DNA of 64,000 nucleotides from DASSUW01 sp963806395 (GTDB lineage: Bacteria; Actinomycetota; Thermoleophilia; Solirubrobacterales; Solirubrobacteraceae): contig CAWDYI010000020.1 in NCBI GenBank assembly GCA_963806395.1, positions 1-64,000 of the forward strand. The letters are read 5' to 3'. Numbering within the stretch: position 1 is the stretch's first letter; each line of letters opens with the position of its first letter. Positions 1-9,227 of the stretch are shown piece after piece. The position numbers and the translations under genes were made by a program. The notes under the pieces are model-generated. The model worked only from the letters and a program-made list of their open reading frames with translations. It was not told the DNA's origin and searched no databases.

Positions 1-1
1 G

Positions 2-43
2 CTCGGCAGGGGCGACGTCCTGGCGCTGCGCGCCAAGTACTGA
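2..43 (+). CDS. C-terminal end of an upstream gene (partial)
   Basis: An open frame enters from the left edge, encodes LGRGDVLALRAKY and stops at TGA 41-43. The stop overlaps the ATG of the next gene (TGATG), the usual arrangement of coupled genes in this window. Too little is present to name a product. Confidence 0.35.
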   Translation, partial: LGRGDVLALRAKY

Positions 44-873
44 TGCACCACCTCGCCGGGCTCGCGCTCGTGTGCTGCGCCGCCGCCGACCCGACGTTCG
101 GGCTCGGCCTCGACCAGCCGGCCGCAACCGAGTTCCCCGGCAACAGCACGCTCACGTACGTGTTCACGGCGCGCGCCGGCAGCGAGGACGAGCGCTTCCA
201 CATCAAGGCGAGCACGCCGCTGCTGCGGGACGGCGGGTCGCCGCTCGGCGGCCCTGCGGAGGCGACCGTCGACCCACCGTTCGAGTTCCTCGGCCGCGGT
301 CACCAGATCGCGCACCCGTTCTGCTCGGCGAAGGCGAACCGGTTCCACGGGTACGAGCCGAGCGTCGAGCAGTGGCTCGTCGGCCTGCCCGCCGGAGCGG
401 CCGGCACGCTCCGCATGACCTATCGGGTCGGCGCGTTCAACCCGTGGCCGCGCGCCGACCTGCGGCTGCGCGTCCGGGTCGACTCCTCGATGGGGCCGGA
501 GGAGCAGGGCACGCTGTCACAGGCCTACGAGCTGGTCTCGCCGGCGCCGCGCGTCCGGCTGCGGCGCTCCGGGGTAAAAATCCGGCTCTCGGTCCGGCCG
601 TCCATCCGCCGCGCGGGACGGCCGCTGCGCGTGCGCGGCACGACGTGGCCGGTGCTCCGCCGCCAGCGGGTCACGCTGCGGTACTTCGGCCCCGGAGCGC
701 AGCGCCGTCTGCGGACGCTCGCGGTCGTGCGCACGGACCGCGCCGGCCGGTTCAGGTACCGCTGGACCCCGGCGACGCGCGGTCGCTACGAGCTGTGGGC
801 GTTCTACAGGTCACAGCGCCGCGGGTACGTCTCCGACCACGCGTGTCCCCGTCTCCTCCGCGTCGTGCCGTGA
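43..873 (+). CDS. Putative secreted protein with a C-terminal Ig-like domain
   Basis: The 276-aa product opens with a short hydrophobic stretch (MHHLAGLALVCCAAA) that could be a weak signal peptide or anchor. The middle is a beta-rich domain of unknown type. The last 90 residues (about 185-276) resemble a bacterial Ig-like or surface beta-sandwich repeat: a run about axioms of force (RPLRVRGTTWPVLRRQRVTL), then a 'TDRAGRFRYRWTP' turn and a closing strand. ATG overlaps the stop of the preceding gene. The 3' end overlaps the convergent gene below by about 60 bp. I do not recognise a specific family; an extracellular structural role is inference. Confidence 0.6.
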   Translation: MHHLAGLALVCCAAADPTFGLGLDQPAATEFPGNSTLTYVFTARAGSEDERFHIKASTPLLRDGGSPLGGPAEATVDPPFEFLGRGHQIAHPFCSAKANRFHGYEPSVEQWLVGLPAGAAGTLRMTYRVGAFNPWPRADLRLRVRVDSSMGPEEQGTLSQAYELVSPAPRVRLRRSGVKIRLSVRPSIRRAGRPLRVRGTTWPVLRRQRVTLRYFGPGAQRRLRTLAVVRTDRAGRFRYRWTPATRGRYELWAFYRSQRRGYVSDHACPRLLRVVP

Positions 874-1359
874 GCGGCCGACGGCGAGCATCTCGCGCAC
901 GAACGCCAGCGCCGCCTCGTGCGTGTCGTCGGCACGCCGCCTGCATGCCAGCTTGACGGCGATCCGGCCGGCCATCGTCCCCAAGGCGTCATCGCCGAGC
1001 CGCCCGTCGGGCAGCAGCGGCCGCACCGGCAGCAGGCGGCGCGGGCCGCGCCGTAGCGCGTCGTGGTGCTCCTGCGCCCAGCGCAGGCACATGCGTGCGC
1101 GCTCGGCCTGGACGCTCGACACCGAGCGCGTGCCGACGGCCTCGGCGGCGAGCGGGTAGAGGTCCTGGCGGCGGCGGTCGTCGATGCCGTCGTTGTACGC
1201 CCGCAGGAAGCCCGCGATCACCGGATCGACGCAGCGCGGGCGGTCGCTGAACGGCTCTCCGGCCAGCATCGACGCCAGCTCCATGACACACGCGCCGTGG
1301 TCGGGGTCGCGGTGGTTTCCTTGGGCGAGGCGGACGGTCTGGTGGCTCGCCTGGGTCAT
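811..1359 (-). CDS. Conserved actinobacterial hypothetical protein
   Basis: The 182-aa protein contains the block HGACVMELASMLAGEPFSDR followed by an AYNDGIDDRRRQDLYPLAAEAVGTR-like segment (the last piece described by its key residues D, RRRQDLY, AVGTR). This block is familiar from conserved Streptomyces hypotheticals of unknown function, where a His-Gly-x-Cys and an arginine-rich helix are the constant parts. ATG 1359 is preceded on the minus strand by AAAGGAG about 7 nt upstream, a good ribosome binding site. No signal peptide or membrane segment is visible. It converges on and overlaps the end of the upstream secreted protein gene. Function unknown. Confidence 0.7.
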   Translation of the reverse strand: MTQASHQTVRLAQGNHRDPDHGACVMELASMLAGEPFSDRPRCVDPVIAGFLRAYNDGIDDRRRQDLYPLAAEAVGTRSVSSVQAERARMCLRWAQEHHDALRRGPRRLLPVRPLLPDGRLGDDALGTMAGRIAVKLACRRRADDTHEAALAFVREMLAVGRSRHDAEETGTRVVGDVPAAL

Positions 1360-1414
1360 TGGCAGCTCCTTTCGCCTGGCCTTCAGTGTCTCATGCGCCG
1401 CTACCCTCCAGCGC

Positions 1415-2539
1415 GTGGACGAACGGGTTCTGACCGAGCGGCTCGTCAGCTACGACACGTCGACGCCAGAGGGCCTCCACGCGGCCGCCGGGTTCGTGAA
1501 GGGCTGGCTCGAAGCGCGTGACATCGACGTCGAGGCGCACCGCTTCGGCGACCTCCACGCGCTCACCGCCTCGATCGGTCCGGAGGGCGTCCCGACGATC
1601 GTCTTCCACGGTCATCTCGACATCGTTCCCGGCCACGCGGAGCAGTTCCAGCCCCGCATCGAGGGCGATCGGCTGTACGGCCGCGGCGCGTATGACATGA
1701 AGGGCGGGCTGGCCGCGATGATGTGCGCCGCGCACGATCTCGTCGGCCAGAACGAGGTCCGCGTGCGGCTCGTGATCGTGCCCGACGAGGAGTCGGAGGA
1801 CATCGAGCGCCGGTCGAGCGACGACCTGGTGCGGCGCGGCTATGTCGGCGACTTCGCGATCACCGGCGAGCCGACCAACCTGCACATCGGCGTCCAGGCC
1901 AAGGGCGTGCTGGCCGCGCGCGTGCTGATCCACGGGCGCGCGGCGCACGGATCGACGCCGTGGCTCGGCGACAACGCGATCGTGAAGGCAGTTGACGTCT
2001 TCCGGCGAATCGAGTCGATGCCGTTCTCGCGCGAGTCGTCCGAGATGTTCGACCGACCTTCGATCAACCTCGGCCGGATCGTCGGCGGGGACGCACCGAA
2101 CAAGGTTCCCGACGCCTGCATGATGGACATCGACATCCGCTATCTGCCGAACCAGGACCCCGGCGACATCCTCGAGGAGATCCGCGCGATCCCGGACCTG
2201 GACGTCAAGCGCACGTTCATCTTCCCGCCGGCGCACGTGTCGAAGACGAACCCGTACGTCGCCGCGCTGGTCGAGACCGTGGGGCCGCAGACCGACGGGG
2301 CCTCGGTGTCCGTCGGGCGCGACGGCGCGTCGGACGCGGTGTCGTTCCTGCGCGCAGGCATCCCGGCCGTCGAGTTCGGCCCCGCCGGCGCCGGCCATCA
2401 CGGGCCGGAGGAGTGGGTCTCGATCCGCTCGCTCGCGCGCTACCGGGAGTTGCTGGTCGAGTTCGTGCGCGCCGTCCCGACCCGCGTCACCGACGTTCCC
2501 GTCACTCCGCTGCGCGCGGTGGAGGGCGGCTCGGCGTGA
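1415..2539 (+). CDS. M20 family metallopeptidase/deacylase (ArgE/DapE/CPG2-like)
   Basis: The 374-aa zinc hydrolase should remove an acyl or amino-acid group from an amide substrate. Family motifs appear in order: HGHLDIVPG (metal His plus catalytic Asp), GRGAYDMKGG (bridging Asp), PDEESED (catalytic Glu and metal Glu), TGEPTNLHIG (metal-binding), HGRAAHGSTPW at the start of the dimerisation lid domain, and GAGHHGPEEW (last metal His). GTG 1415 is chosen because VDERVLTERLVSYDTSTPEG matches the normal family N-terminus; the longer open frame upstream lies inside the divergent gene's leader. Its stop overlaps the GTG of the LCP gene, so the two are probably co-translated. Exact substrate cannot be read from sequence. 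Confidence 0.88.
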   Translation: MDERVLTERLVSYDTSTPEGLHAAAGFVKGWLEARDIDVEAHRFGDLHALTASIGPEGVPTIVFHGHLDIVPGHAEQFQPRIEGDRLYGRGAYDMKGGLAAMMCAAHDLVGQNEVRVRLVIVPDEESEDIERRSSDDLVRRGYVGDFAITGEPTNLHIGVQAKGVLAARVLIHGRAAHGSTPWLGDNAIVKAVDVFRRIESMPFSRESSEMFDRPSINLGRIVGGDAPNKVPDACMMDIDIRYLPNQDPGDILEEIRAIPDLDVKRTFIFPPAHVSKTNPYVAALVETVGPQTDGASVSVGRDGASDAVSFLRAGIPAVEFGPAGAGHHGPEEWVSIRSLARYRELLVEFVRAVPTRVTDVPVTPLRAVEGGSA

Positions 2540-4083
2540 ACCCCGCCGGTGACCGCCCACCGCGCGTGGGCCTCAAGCTGCTGCTGCGCGGACTGCTCGC
2601 GGCCATGCTCGTGATGGTGCTCACCGCCACGGCGGTGGCGACGACCGCGCTGCGTGAGCTCGACCGCGTGCTCGACCCGATCCGCAAGCCGGGCCGCGCG
2701 GACATCAAGGTCGAGGACCTCGACATCGCCGATCCGGGCGGTCCGCGCACGTTCATGGTGCTCGGCTCGGACAAGCGCGAGGGCGCCGACGCCAGCAGCC
2801 CGCCGCGGTCGGACACGATCCTGCTGGCGCGCGCCGATCCGAACAAGGACGCGATCACGGTGCTGTCGATCCCGCGCGACCTGAAGGTCGCGATCCCGGG
2901 CCACGGCGAGGGCAAGATCAACAGCGCGTTCGAGCTCGGCGGCCGCAAGGGCGGCCCGAGCCTGGTCGTGAAGACCGTCAAGAAGCTCTTCAGGGACGCG
3001 ACCGGCCAGAACCTGCCGATCACCAACGTGATGGTGATGGACTACGGGGCGTTCCGGCGGGCCGTCGACTACATCGACGGCGTGTACATCGACGTCGACC
3101 GCGACTACTTCAACGACAACTCGTCGGGCGAGCAGTACGCGACGATCGACATCAATCCCGGCTACCAGAAGCTCAAGGGCCGCGACGCGCTCGACTACGT
3201 GCGCTACCGGCACGGCGACAACGACCTCGTCCGCGCCGCCCGCCAGCAGGACTTCCTGCGCCAGGCCAAGAACGCGGCCGGGGTGCGCCGGCTGCTCGCG
3301 GTCGGCGACTTCCGGCACCTGATCCAGGTGTTCAGCCGCTACTTCCGCGTCGACGAGTCACTGCGCTCGAACAAGCAGGTCCTGTCGATGCTCAAGCTCG
3401 TGCTCTACCTGTCGCAGAAGAACCCGAAGGTCAACGAGGTCCGCTTCCGCGCGCACGACGCTCCCAACCCGCAGGTCGACTCAAATCTGCTGACCAGCGA
3501 CGCCGACCTGAAGACGGTCTATCGCGAGTTCATGAGCGCGGAAGGCTCGGCGACGCCGCGCATCGCCTCGTCGACGCCGACCGCCGCCGACCGTGAGTTC
3601 GAGAAGGTGCGCAAGAAGCGCAAGCGCGCGCCCGGCCCGGTCTCGGGCCTCGAGGAGACCCGCCGCGAGGGCGAGGACCTGGCCGTCATCGCCGACCCGA
3701 AGCTCAAGTTCCCGTTCTACTTCCCAACCGCCCGCGTGAAGGGCTCGACGTACGCCGGCACCGAGCCTCGGACGTACTGGATCAAGGACGAGACGGGCAA
3801 GCGCCGGCAGGCGTACCGCCTGGTGCTGCGGGCGCCGGGCGTGGGCGAGTACTACGGCGTGCAGGGCACCACGTGGAAGGCGCCGCCGCTGCTCGACGAC
3901 CCCGATCGCACGGTCACGCGCGGCAAGCGCAAGCTCAAGCTGTACTACGACGGCAGGCGCGTGCGCCTGGTCGCGTGGAAGACGCGGAAGGCCGTCTACT
4001 GGGTCTCGAACACGCTCGCGCAGTCGATCGGACAGGCCCAGATGATCGAGATCGCTGTCTCCCTGCGACGACTCAGTCAGTAG
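2536..4083 (+). CDS. LytR-CpsA-Psr (LCP) family wall glycopolymer ligase
   Basis: The 515-aa product has a short cytoplasmic N-terminus, one membrane segment (about residues 13-38, LLLRGLLAAMLVMVLTATAV) and an extracellular LCP domain. LCP signatures are visible: GSDKREG near residue 75, RSDTILLARADP, SIPRDLKVAIPG with the pyrophosphate-binding Arg, KINSAFELGG, and DALDYVRYRHGDNDLVRAARQQ. LCP enzymes transfer undecaprenyl-linked polymers to peptidoglycan. A further domain of about 150 residues follows, richer in Lys/Arg, of unknown role. GTG 2536 overlaps the stop of the M20 gene by 4 bp. The next genes make UDP-glucuronate and other nucleotide sugars, which fits a wall or capsule polymer pathway. 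Confidence 0.9.
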   Translation: MNPAGDRPPRVGLKLLLRGLLAAMLVMVLTATAVATTALRELDRVLDPIRKPGRADIKVEDLDIADPGGPRTFMVLGSDKREGADASSPPRSDTILLARADPNKDAITVLSIPRDLKVAIPGHGEGKINSAFELGGRKGGPSLVVKTVKKLFRDATGQNLPITNVMVMDYGAFRRAVDYIDGVYIDVDRDYFNDNSSGEQYATIDINPGYQKLKGRDALDYVRYRHGDNDLVRAARQQDFLRQAKNAAGVRRLLAVGDFRHLIQVFSRYFRVDESLRSNKQVLSMLKLVLYLSQKNPKVNEVRFRAHDAPNPQVDSNLLTSDADLKTVYREFMSAEGSATPRIASSTPTAADREFEKVRKKRKRAPGPVSGLEETRREGEDLAVIADPKLKFPFYFPTARVKGSTYAGTEPRTYWIKDETGKRRQAYRLVLRAPGVGEYYGVQGTTWKAPPLLDDPDRTVTRGKRKLKLYYDGRRVRLVAWKTRKAVYWVSNTLAQSIGQAQMIEIAVSLRRLSQ

Positions 4084-4098
4084 GGTGAACCACCGCGT

Positions 4099-5436
4099 AT
4101 GAGCGGTACCGAGAGAGAACCCATCGGGGTTATCGGCACGGGCTACGTCGGCCTTGTCACCGCCGCCGGCTTCGCCGAGGTGGGCAACCACGTGTGGTGC
4201 ATCGACATCGACGCGGCGAAGATCCGCGGGCTCGAGCAGGGCGTGATGCCGATCTGGGAGCCCGGGCTCGAGGAGCTCGTCGCGCGCCACCGCGACCGCC
4301 TGCACTTCTCCACCAACCTCGCCGACGCGCTCGAGCACGCGCGCCTGCTGTTCGTGGCCGTCGGCACGCCGTCGACGTACTCCGGCGACGCCGACCTCTC
4401 CTCCGTCCACGCGGTCGTCGGCGCGATGCCGCCGAGCGGTGGGCACGCGCTGGTGATGAAGTCGACCGTGCCGGTCGGCACCGGCGACGCGATCAAGCGC
4501 GTGTTCGCCGAGCAGGGCAAGGAGGGCTTCGCCTACGTCGCCTGCCCCGAGTTCCTCAAGGAGGGCTCGGCGCTGGCGGACTTCCGCGATCCCGACCGCG
4601 TCGTGGTCGGCGACGACGGCGACTGGGCCGGCGACGCGGTGGTCGACCTCTACGCCCCGCTCGACGCGCCGCTCGTGCGCACGGACATCCGCTCGGCCGA
4701 GATGGTCAAGCTCGCCTCGAACGCGTTCCTGGCGACGAAGATCTCGTTCATCAACGAGATCGCGAACGTCTGCGAGGAGACGGGCGCCGACGTCGTCGAG
4801 GTCGCCCGCGGCATGGGTCTCGACGACCGGATCGGCCCGAAGTTCCTCCAGGCCGGCATCGGCTTCGGGGGCTCGTGCTTCCCGAAGGACGTGACCGCGC
4901 TGAAGCAGCTCGCCGGCAACTCGGGCTACCACTTCCAGCTCCTGAACGCGGTGATCGAGGTGAACGAGCTGCAGAAGCGGCGGGTGATGGGGAAGCTGCA
5001 AAAGCACCTCGGGACACTGGTGGGCAAGGAGGTCGCGCTGCTCGGACTCGCGTTCAAGCCGAACACCGATGACATGCGCGAGGCGTCGTCGCTCGTGCTC
5101 TCGGCGCGGCTCCAGGCCGCCGGCGCGCGGGTACGTGCCTACGACCCGGTGGCCGAGAGCGAGGCGCGCAAGCTCATCCAGGGTGTCGACTTCAAGTCGT
5201 CGGCGGCCGACGCGATCGACGGCGCCGACGCCGTCGTGCTGGTGACGGAGTGGGCGGAGTTCGGCGATCTGGACTTCGGCGAGGTCGCGGCGGCGATGCG
5301 CGGCACGCTCGTCGTCGACGGGCGCAACTTCCTGGACCCGGACGCGGTCACCGCGGCCGGGCTGAGCTACGAGGGCGTGGGGCGCGCCGCCGGCATCCGC
5401 CGGCCGGCGCCCGCCGTGCACCATGGGGGCGAGTAG
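4099..5436 (+). CDS. ugd: UDP-glucose 6-dehydrogenase
   Basis: This 445-aa enzyme oxidises UDP-glucose to UDP-glucuronate with two NAD+. The N-terminal Rossmann motif is GVIGTGYVGLVTAAGFAEVG, and FVAVGTPS and ACPEFLKEGSAL follow. The catalytic cysteine sits in GFGGSCFPKD at about residue 260. LGLAFKPNTDDMREA opens the C-terminal UDP-binding domain. Length is normal. It starts 15 bp after the LCP gene and ends 3 bp before the nucleotidyltransferase gene, so the three are likely one transcript supplying an envelope polysaccharide. The symbol ugd is used on family grounds. Confidence 0.95.
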   Translation: MSGTEREPIGVIGTGYVGLVTAAGFAEVGNHVWCIDIDAAKIRGLEQGVMPIWEPGLEELVARHRDRLHFSTNLADALEHARLLFVAVGTPSTYSGDADLSSVHAVVGAMPPSGGHALVMKSTVPVGTGDAIKRVFAEQGKEGFAYVACPEFLKEGSALADFRDPDRVVVGDDGDWAGDAVVDLYAPLDAPLVRTDIRSAEMVKLASNAFLATKISFINEIANVCEETGADVVEVARGMGLDDRIGPKFLQAGIGFGGSCFPKDVTALKQLAGNSGYHFQLLNAVIEVNELQKRRVMGKLQKHLGTLVGKEVALLGLAFKPNTDDMREASSLVLSARLQAAGARVRAYDPVAESEARKLIQGVDFKSSAADAIDGADAVVLVTEWAEFGDLDFGEVAAAMRGTLVVDGRNFLDPDAVTAAGLSYEGVGRAAGIRRPAPAVHHGGE

Positions 5437-5439
5437 ACG

Positions 5440-6540
5440 ATGCAGGCGCTGATCCTGGCGGGCGGCGAGGGTACGCGGCTACGGCCGCTGACCACCACGG
5501 TGCCGAAGCCGGTCGTGCCGCTCGTGGACCGGCCGTTCATCCAGTTCATGCTCGACTGGCTCGCCGGCCACGGCGTCGACGACATCGTGATGTCGTGCGG
5601 GCACATGGCGAGCGGCGTCCGCAACGTGCTCGGCGACGGCAGCGCGTTCGGCATCAAGCTGCGCTATGTCGAGGAGCCGCAGCCGCTCGGCACCGGCGGT
5701 GCGCTCAAGTTCGCGGAGCCGCTGCTCGACGAGCGCTTCCTGATGCTCAACGGCGACGTGCTCACCGACATGGACCTGACCGCCCAGATCGCGCAGCACG
5801 AGCGCACCGGCGCGCGGGCGACGCTGGCGCTGACGCCGGTGGAGGACCCGTCCGCCTACGGCCTCGTGCGGATCGGCGCCGGCGGCGCGGTCCAGGAGTT
5901 CGTGGAGAAGCCCTCGCCCGATCAGATCGACACGCACAACATCTCGGCCGGTGCGTACGTGCTCGAGCGGTCGGTGCTCGAGATGCTCGAGCCCGAGCAG
6001 CCCGCGTCGATCGAGCGCGACGTGTTCCCGCGGCTCGTCGGCGAGGGCCTCTTCGGCTACGTCGCGTCCGGCTACTGGCTCGACATCGGGACGCCTGCGC
6101 GCTACCTCCAGGGCACCTACGACATCCTCGAGCGCACCGTCGCGACGCGCGTGACGAAGCGCATGGGCGATGCGTACCTGTGCATCGAGAAGCGCGTCGA
6201 GAACAAGGGGCGGATCATCCCGCCGGCGCTGGTCGAGAGCGGCTGCCGGATCGGCGAGGGCGCGCGGATCGGCGGCCGCGTCGTGCTCGAGAGCGGCGTG
6301 ACGGTCGGCGACCACACGACGGTCGAGCGCGCGGTGGTGATGCAGGGAACCGAGATCGGCAGCCACTGCACGCTGCGCGGCTGCATCATCGGCGGCGGCG
6401 TCCGGCTCGGAGACCACTGCACGGTCGACGGCATCAGCGTGCTCGGCGAGGGTGTCACCGTCGGCGACGGCAACGTGATCTCGAACGGGGCGCGGATCTT
6501 CCCCGGCGTGACGCTGCCGGACGGCGCGCTCCTGTTCTAG
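5440..6540 (+). CDS. NDP-sugar pyrophosphorylase (mannose-1-phosphate guanylyltransferase-like)
   Basis: The 366-aa protein begins with the nucleotidyltransferase signature LILAGGEGTRLRPLT and the sugar-phosphate binding Lys in PKPVVPL. LNGDVLTDMDL carries the metal-binding Asp, and FVEKP is the second catalytic lysine region. From about residue 255 the protein changes into hexapeptide left-handed beta-helix repeats (GCRIGEGARIGGRVVLESGV and on), as in bacterial GDP-mannose and related pyrophosphorylases. It probably makes GDP-mannose or another nucleotide sugar; the downstream phosphomannose isomerase-like gene favours mannose. Substrate is inferred, not shown. It is immediately followed by a large inverted repeat. 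Confidence 0.88.
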   Translation: MQALILAGGEGTRLRPLTTTVPKPVVPLVDRPFIQFMLDWLAGHGVDDIVMSCGHMASGVRNVLGDGSAFGIKLRYVEEPQPLGTGGALKFAEPLLDERFLMLNGDVLTDMDLTAQIAQHERTGARATLALTPVEDPSAYGLVRIGAGGAVQEFVEKPSPDQIDTHNISAGAYVLERSVLEMLEPEQPASIERDVFPRLVGEGLFGYVASGYWLDIGTPARYLQGTYDILERTVATRVTKRMGDAYLCIEKRVENKGRIIPPALVESGCRIGEGARIGGRVVLESGVTVGDHTTVERAVVMQGTEIGSHCTLRGCIIGGGVRLGDHCTVDGISVLGEGVTVGDGNVISNGARIFPGVTLPDGALLF

Positions 6541-6700
6541 TGGGCCCGTCCGCGATTTCGTCGGGTTCTGGCGGGCCCCGCCCGCGTCTGCCGGCACCCG
6601 GCATCCGGTCACGTGCAACCAGCATGCTTTCGGATGCCGTGCACCGGCAGACACGACCGGGACGCCGCCAGGCGACCCGCCGAAATCCCGGACGGACCCA
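6541..6700. repeat. 160-bp imperfect palindrome between sugar genes
   Basis: The left arm starts right after the pyrophosphorylase stop with TGGGCCCGTCCG and runs to about 6608. The right arm (6631-6700) is its near-perfect reverse complement and ends GACGGACCCA. Matching blocks include GATTTCG, GTCTGCCGG and CGGCATCCG, with the tip holding a GTGCAACCAGCATGC-type loop. It fills the whole intergenic space and could fold into a very long RNA hairpin or a cruciform. It may act as attenuator/terminator, or be a copy of a dispersed palindromic element. Confidence 0.75.
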
Positions 6701-6718
6701 CGAGTGGTCCCAACACCG

Positions 6719-7768
6719 ATGACCAGCCTCGATCGCGCGGCGGTCGCCGCCGTCGACTCCAGCGGCCAGGTCGCGGAGATCGTCGACCTGCCGGTGCACC
6801 TGCGCGACGCGTCGTGGCGGTTCGACTCTGCGGGGATCGCGCCGGCCGACGCGCCCGGCGGCATGATCGTGGCCGGGATGGGCGGCTCGGCGGTCGGCGG
6901 GCGGCTCGCGATCGCCGCGATCGGCGCGCGCGCCCGGCGCCCGCTCGCGGTCGCGGACGGCTACGCGCTGCCCGGCTGGGCCGGGCCGGACACGCTCGTG
7001 CTGTGCTCGAGCTACTCGGGAAGCACCGAGGAGACGCTGTCCGCCTACGACGACGCGACCGAACGCGGTGCGCCGCGCCTCGTGGCCACCACCGGCGGGC
7101 CGCTGGCCGAGCGCGCCCGCCGCGACGGCGTTCCGGTGATCCCCGTGCCGGGCGGCTTCCAGCCGCGCGCGGCGGTCGGGTACGCGCTGGTCGCCGCGCT
7201 CGAGGCGGCGGCGTCGTGCGGCGCGGCTCCCTCGCTGCGCGGGGAGGTCGAGGCCGCTGCCTCGCTGGCCGAGCGGCTCGCCGCCGAGTGGGGGCCGGAC
7301 GGGCCCGAGGACGGCGAGGCGAAGGCGCTCGCGCGACGGCTGGACGGCACGGTGCCGGTGATCGCCGGTGCCGAGGTCGCGGCGGCCGCGGCGTACCGCT
7401 GGAAGTGCCAGATGAACGAGAACGCGGGGCTGCCGGCGTTCGCCAGCGCGGTTCCGGAGCTGGACCACAACGAGGTCGTCGGGTGGCCCGCGGCGCGTGC
7501 GCTCGGCCGCTTCTCGGCCGTCTTCCTCGACGACCCCGGCGCGCATCCCCGCAACGCGCTGCGCACCGAGCTGACGAGCGGGCAGGCGGCCGAGTGGGCC
7601 GACGTGGTCGAGCGCGTCACCCCGCACGGCGAGACGCCGGTCGAGCGCCTGGTGTCGCTCGTGCTGCTCGGCGACCTCGTCTCGCTCTACCTCGCCGTGC
7701 TGCGCGGCAAGGACCCGATCGAAGTCGCCCCGATCGACGCGCTGAAGGCAGCTCTCGCGCTGCGATGA
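6719..7768 (+). CDS. Bifunctional phosphoglucose/phosphomannose isomerase
   Basis: The 349-aa protein has a SIS fold: IVAGMGGSAVGGRLAI and LCSSYSGSTEETLSAYD are the sugar-phosphate-binding loops. The C-terminal half contains KCQMNENAGLPAF and ELDHNEVVGW, where the Glu and His expected of the PGI/PMI family active site lie. It would interconvert fructose-6-phosphate with glucose-6- and mannose-6-phosphate, feeding the upstream nucleotide-sugar genes. ATG 6719 is preferred; an in-frame GTG at 6704 adds five residues. The stop overlaps the ATG of the amidohydrolase. No good ribosome binding site is visible in front of it, so expression may depend on read-through across the palindrome. Confidence 0.88.
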   Translation: MTSLDRAAVAAVDSSGQVAEIVDLPVHLRDASWRFDSAGIAPADAPGGMIVAGMGGSAVGGRLAIAAIGARARRPLAVADGYALPGWAGPDTLVLCSSYSGSTEETLSAYDDATERGAPRLVATTGGPLAERARRDGVPVIPVPGGFQPRAAVGYALVAALEAAASCGAAPSLRGEVEAAASLAERLAAEWGPDGPEDGEAKALARRLDGTVPVIAGAEVAAAAAYRWKCQMNENAGLPAFASAVPELDHNEVVGWPAARALGRFSAVFLDDPGAHPRNALRTELTSGQAAEWADVVERVTPHGETPVERLVSLVLLGDLVSLYLAVLRGKDPIEVAPIDALKAALALR

Positions 7769-9227
7769 CCGTGGTGCTGCACGGCGGCACGGTGCGCACG
7801 ATGGATCCGGCGCGGCCGCTGGCCCGCTCGCTGGCGATCGAGGGCGATCGGATCGCGGCGCTCGACGAGCTGCCGGCCGGCGCCGAGCGGATCGACCTCG
7901 ACGGCGGCTGCGTGCTGCCGGGATTCACCGACTCGCACGTGCACTTCCCGACCTGGGCGCTGACGCGACGCGAGCTGCAGCTCAACGGCAGCGGCTCGCG
8001 CGAGGAGGTGCTCGCCCGCGTGGCCGGCGCTGCGGGAGGCGTGCCCGCCGGGCGGTGGCTGCGCGGCTTCGGCTGGACGGCGGACGGCTGGGAGCCCTCG
8101 CGCGCGGCGCTCGACGCGGTGACCGGCGACGTCCCGGTGGCCCTGCTCGCGCACGACTGGCACTCGCTGTGGCTGAACTCGGCCGCGCTCGCCCACGCCG
8201 GCGGTGACCTCGAGGTGCCGGGAGGCGAGGTCGACCTCGAGGCGGGCGTCCTGCGCGAGGAGGCGGCGTGGTCGTTCCGCGATCGCTTCACGCGCGCCTC
8301 GCACGCCGAGCTCGTGGAGGCGACGCGGGCGGCGCTTCCGGTCGCTGCCGCGCGCGGCGTGACGGCGATCCACGACAAGGACGGCCTCATCGGCTCGCGC
8401 GAGGTCTTCGCCGAGTTGCGCGACGAGCTGCCGTTCCGTGTCTGGCAGTCGCTGCCGGCCGCGCGGCTCGACGAGCGGCCGGACTACGTCAAGGCGTACA
8501 TGGACGGCACGCTCGGTTCGCGCACCGCCCGCCTGCTCGACGGCACCGGCGTGGAGATCACGAGCCGCGAGGAGTTCGAGGCGATCATCCGCGCGGCTGC
8601 GCGCGTCGGCGTCCCGGTCGCCGTCCACGCGATCGGCGACCTCGCCAACCGCGAGGCGCTCGACGCCTTCGAGGCCGCCCGCGATGCGTGGGCGCCGCGC
8701 GGCCTGCGGCCGCGGATCGAGCACGCCCAGTGCCTGCACCCTGACGACATCCCGCGCTTCGCCGCGCTCGGCGTCACCGCCTCGATCCAGCCGTCGATGG
8801 CGGTGACCGACGAGCCGGTCGCCGAACGCCTGTGGGCCGGCCGGCTCGACGGCGCGTACGCGTACCGCTCACTGCACGCTTCCGGCGCGCGGCTGGTGCT
8901 CGGTTCGGACGCGCCGGTCGAGGAGATGGACCCGCTCAGGGTCTGCGCGACGCCGTGCTGCGCTCGTGGCGCGCGCACGAGGCGCTCGACCTGCAGGCCG
9001 CGCTGGAGGCGCTGACCGTCACGCCGGCGTGGCTGGCCGGCGACGAGGACCGCCGCGGCCGCCTCGTGCCCGGCATGCTCGCCGACCTGACGATCCTCGA
9101 CCGCGACCCGTTCGACGACCTCGCCGGCGCGGCCGTCGTCGACACCTATGTATCGGGTCGCAAGATGACCGGTTTCGCCCCTTCGACAGCGCAAGCGCGG
9201 TCGAATGTGCGACGTTACATGTCATGA
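7765..9227 (+). pseudogene. Amidohydrolase family protein (YtcJ-like), one frameshift
   Basis: The frame from ATG 7765 encodes an imidazolonepropionase/YtcJ-type amidohydrolase: GFTDSHVHF (metal His pair), RRELQLNG, YVKAYMDGTLGSRTA, VAVHAIGDLANREAL (metal His), RIEHAQCLHPDDI and LGSDAPVEEMDPL (catalytic Asp). Just after that, near 8936, the reading switches to another frame that continues with GLRDAVLRSWRAHEAL, TPAWLAGDEDRRGRLVPGM and LADLTILDRDPFDD, the normal family C-terminus, ending at TGA 9227. One missing base near 8936-8942 explains the change. Full length would be about 487 aa. The rest is intact, so an assembly error is likely. Start and stop both overlap neighbours by ATGA. Confidence 0.8.

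Noticed and set aside
3481..5424. Minus-strand open frame of 647 residues opposite the LCP and ugd genes
   Set aside because: Shadow frame of genuine genes with Val/Asp/Arg-rich composition and no motif.
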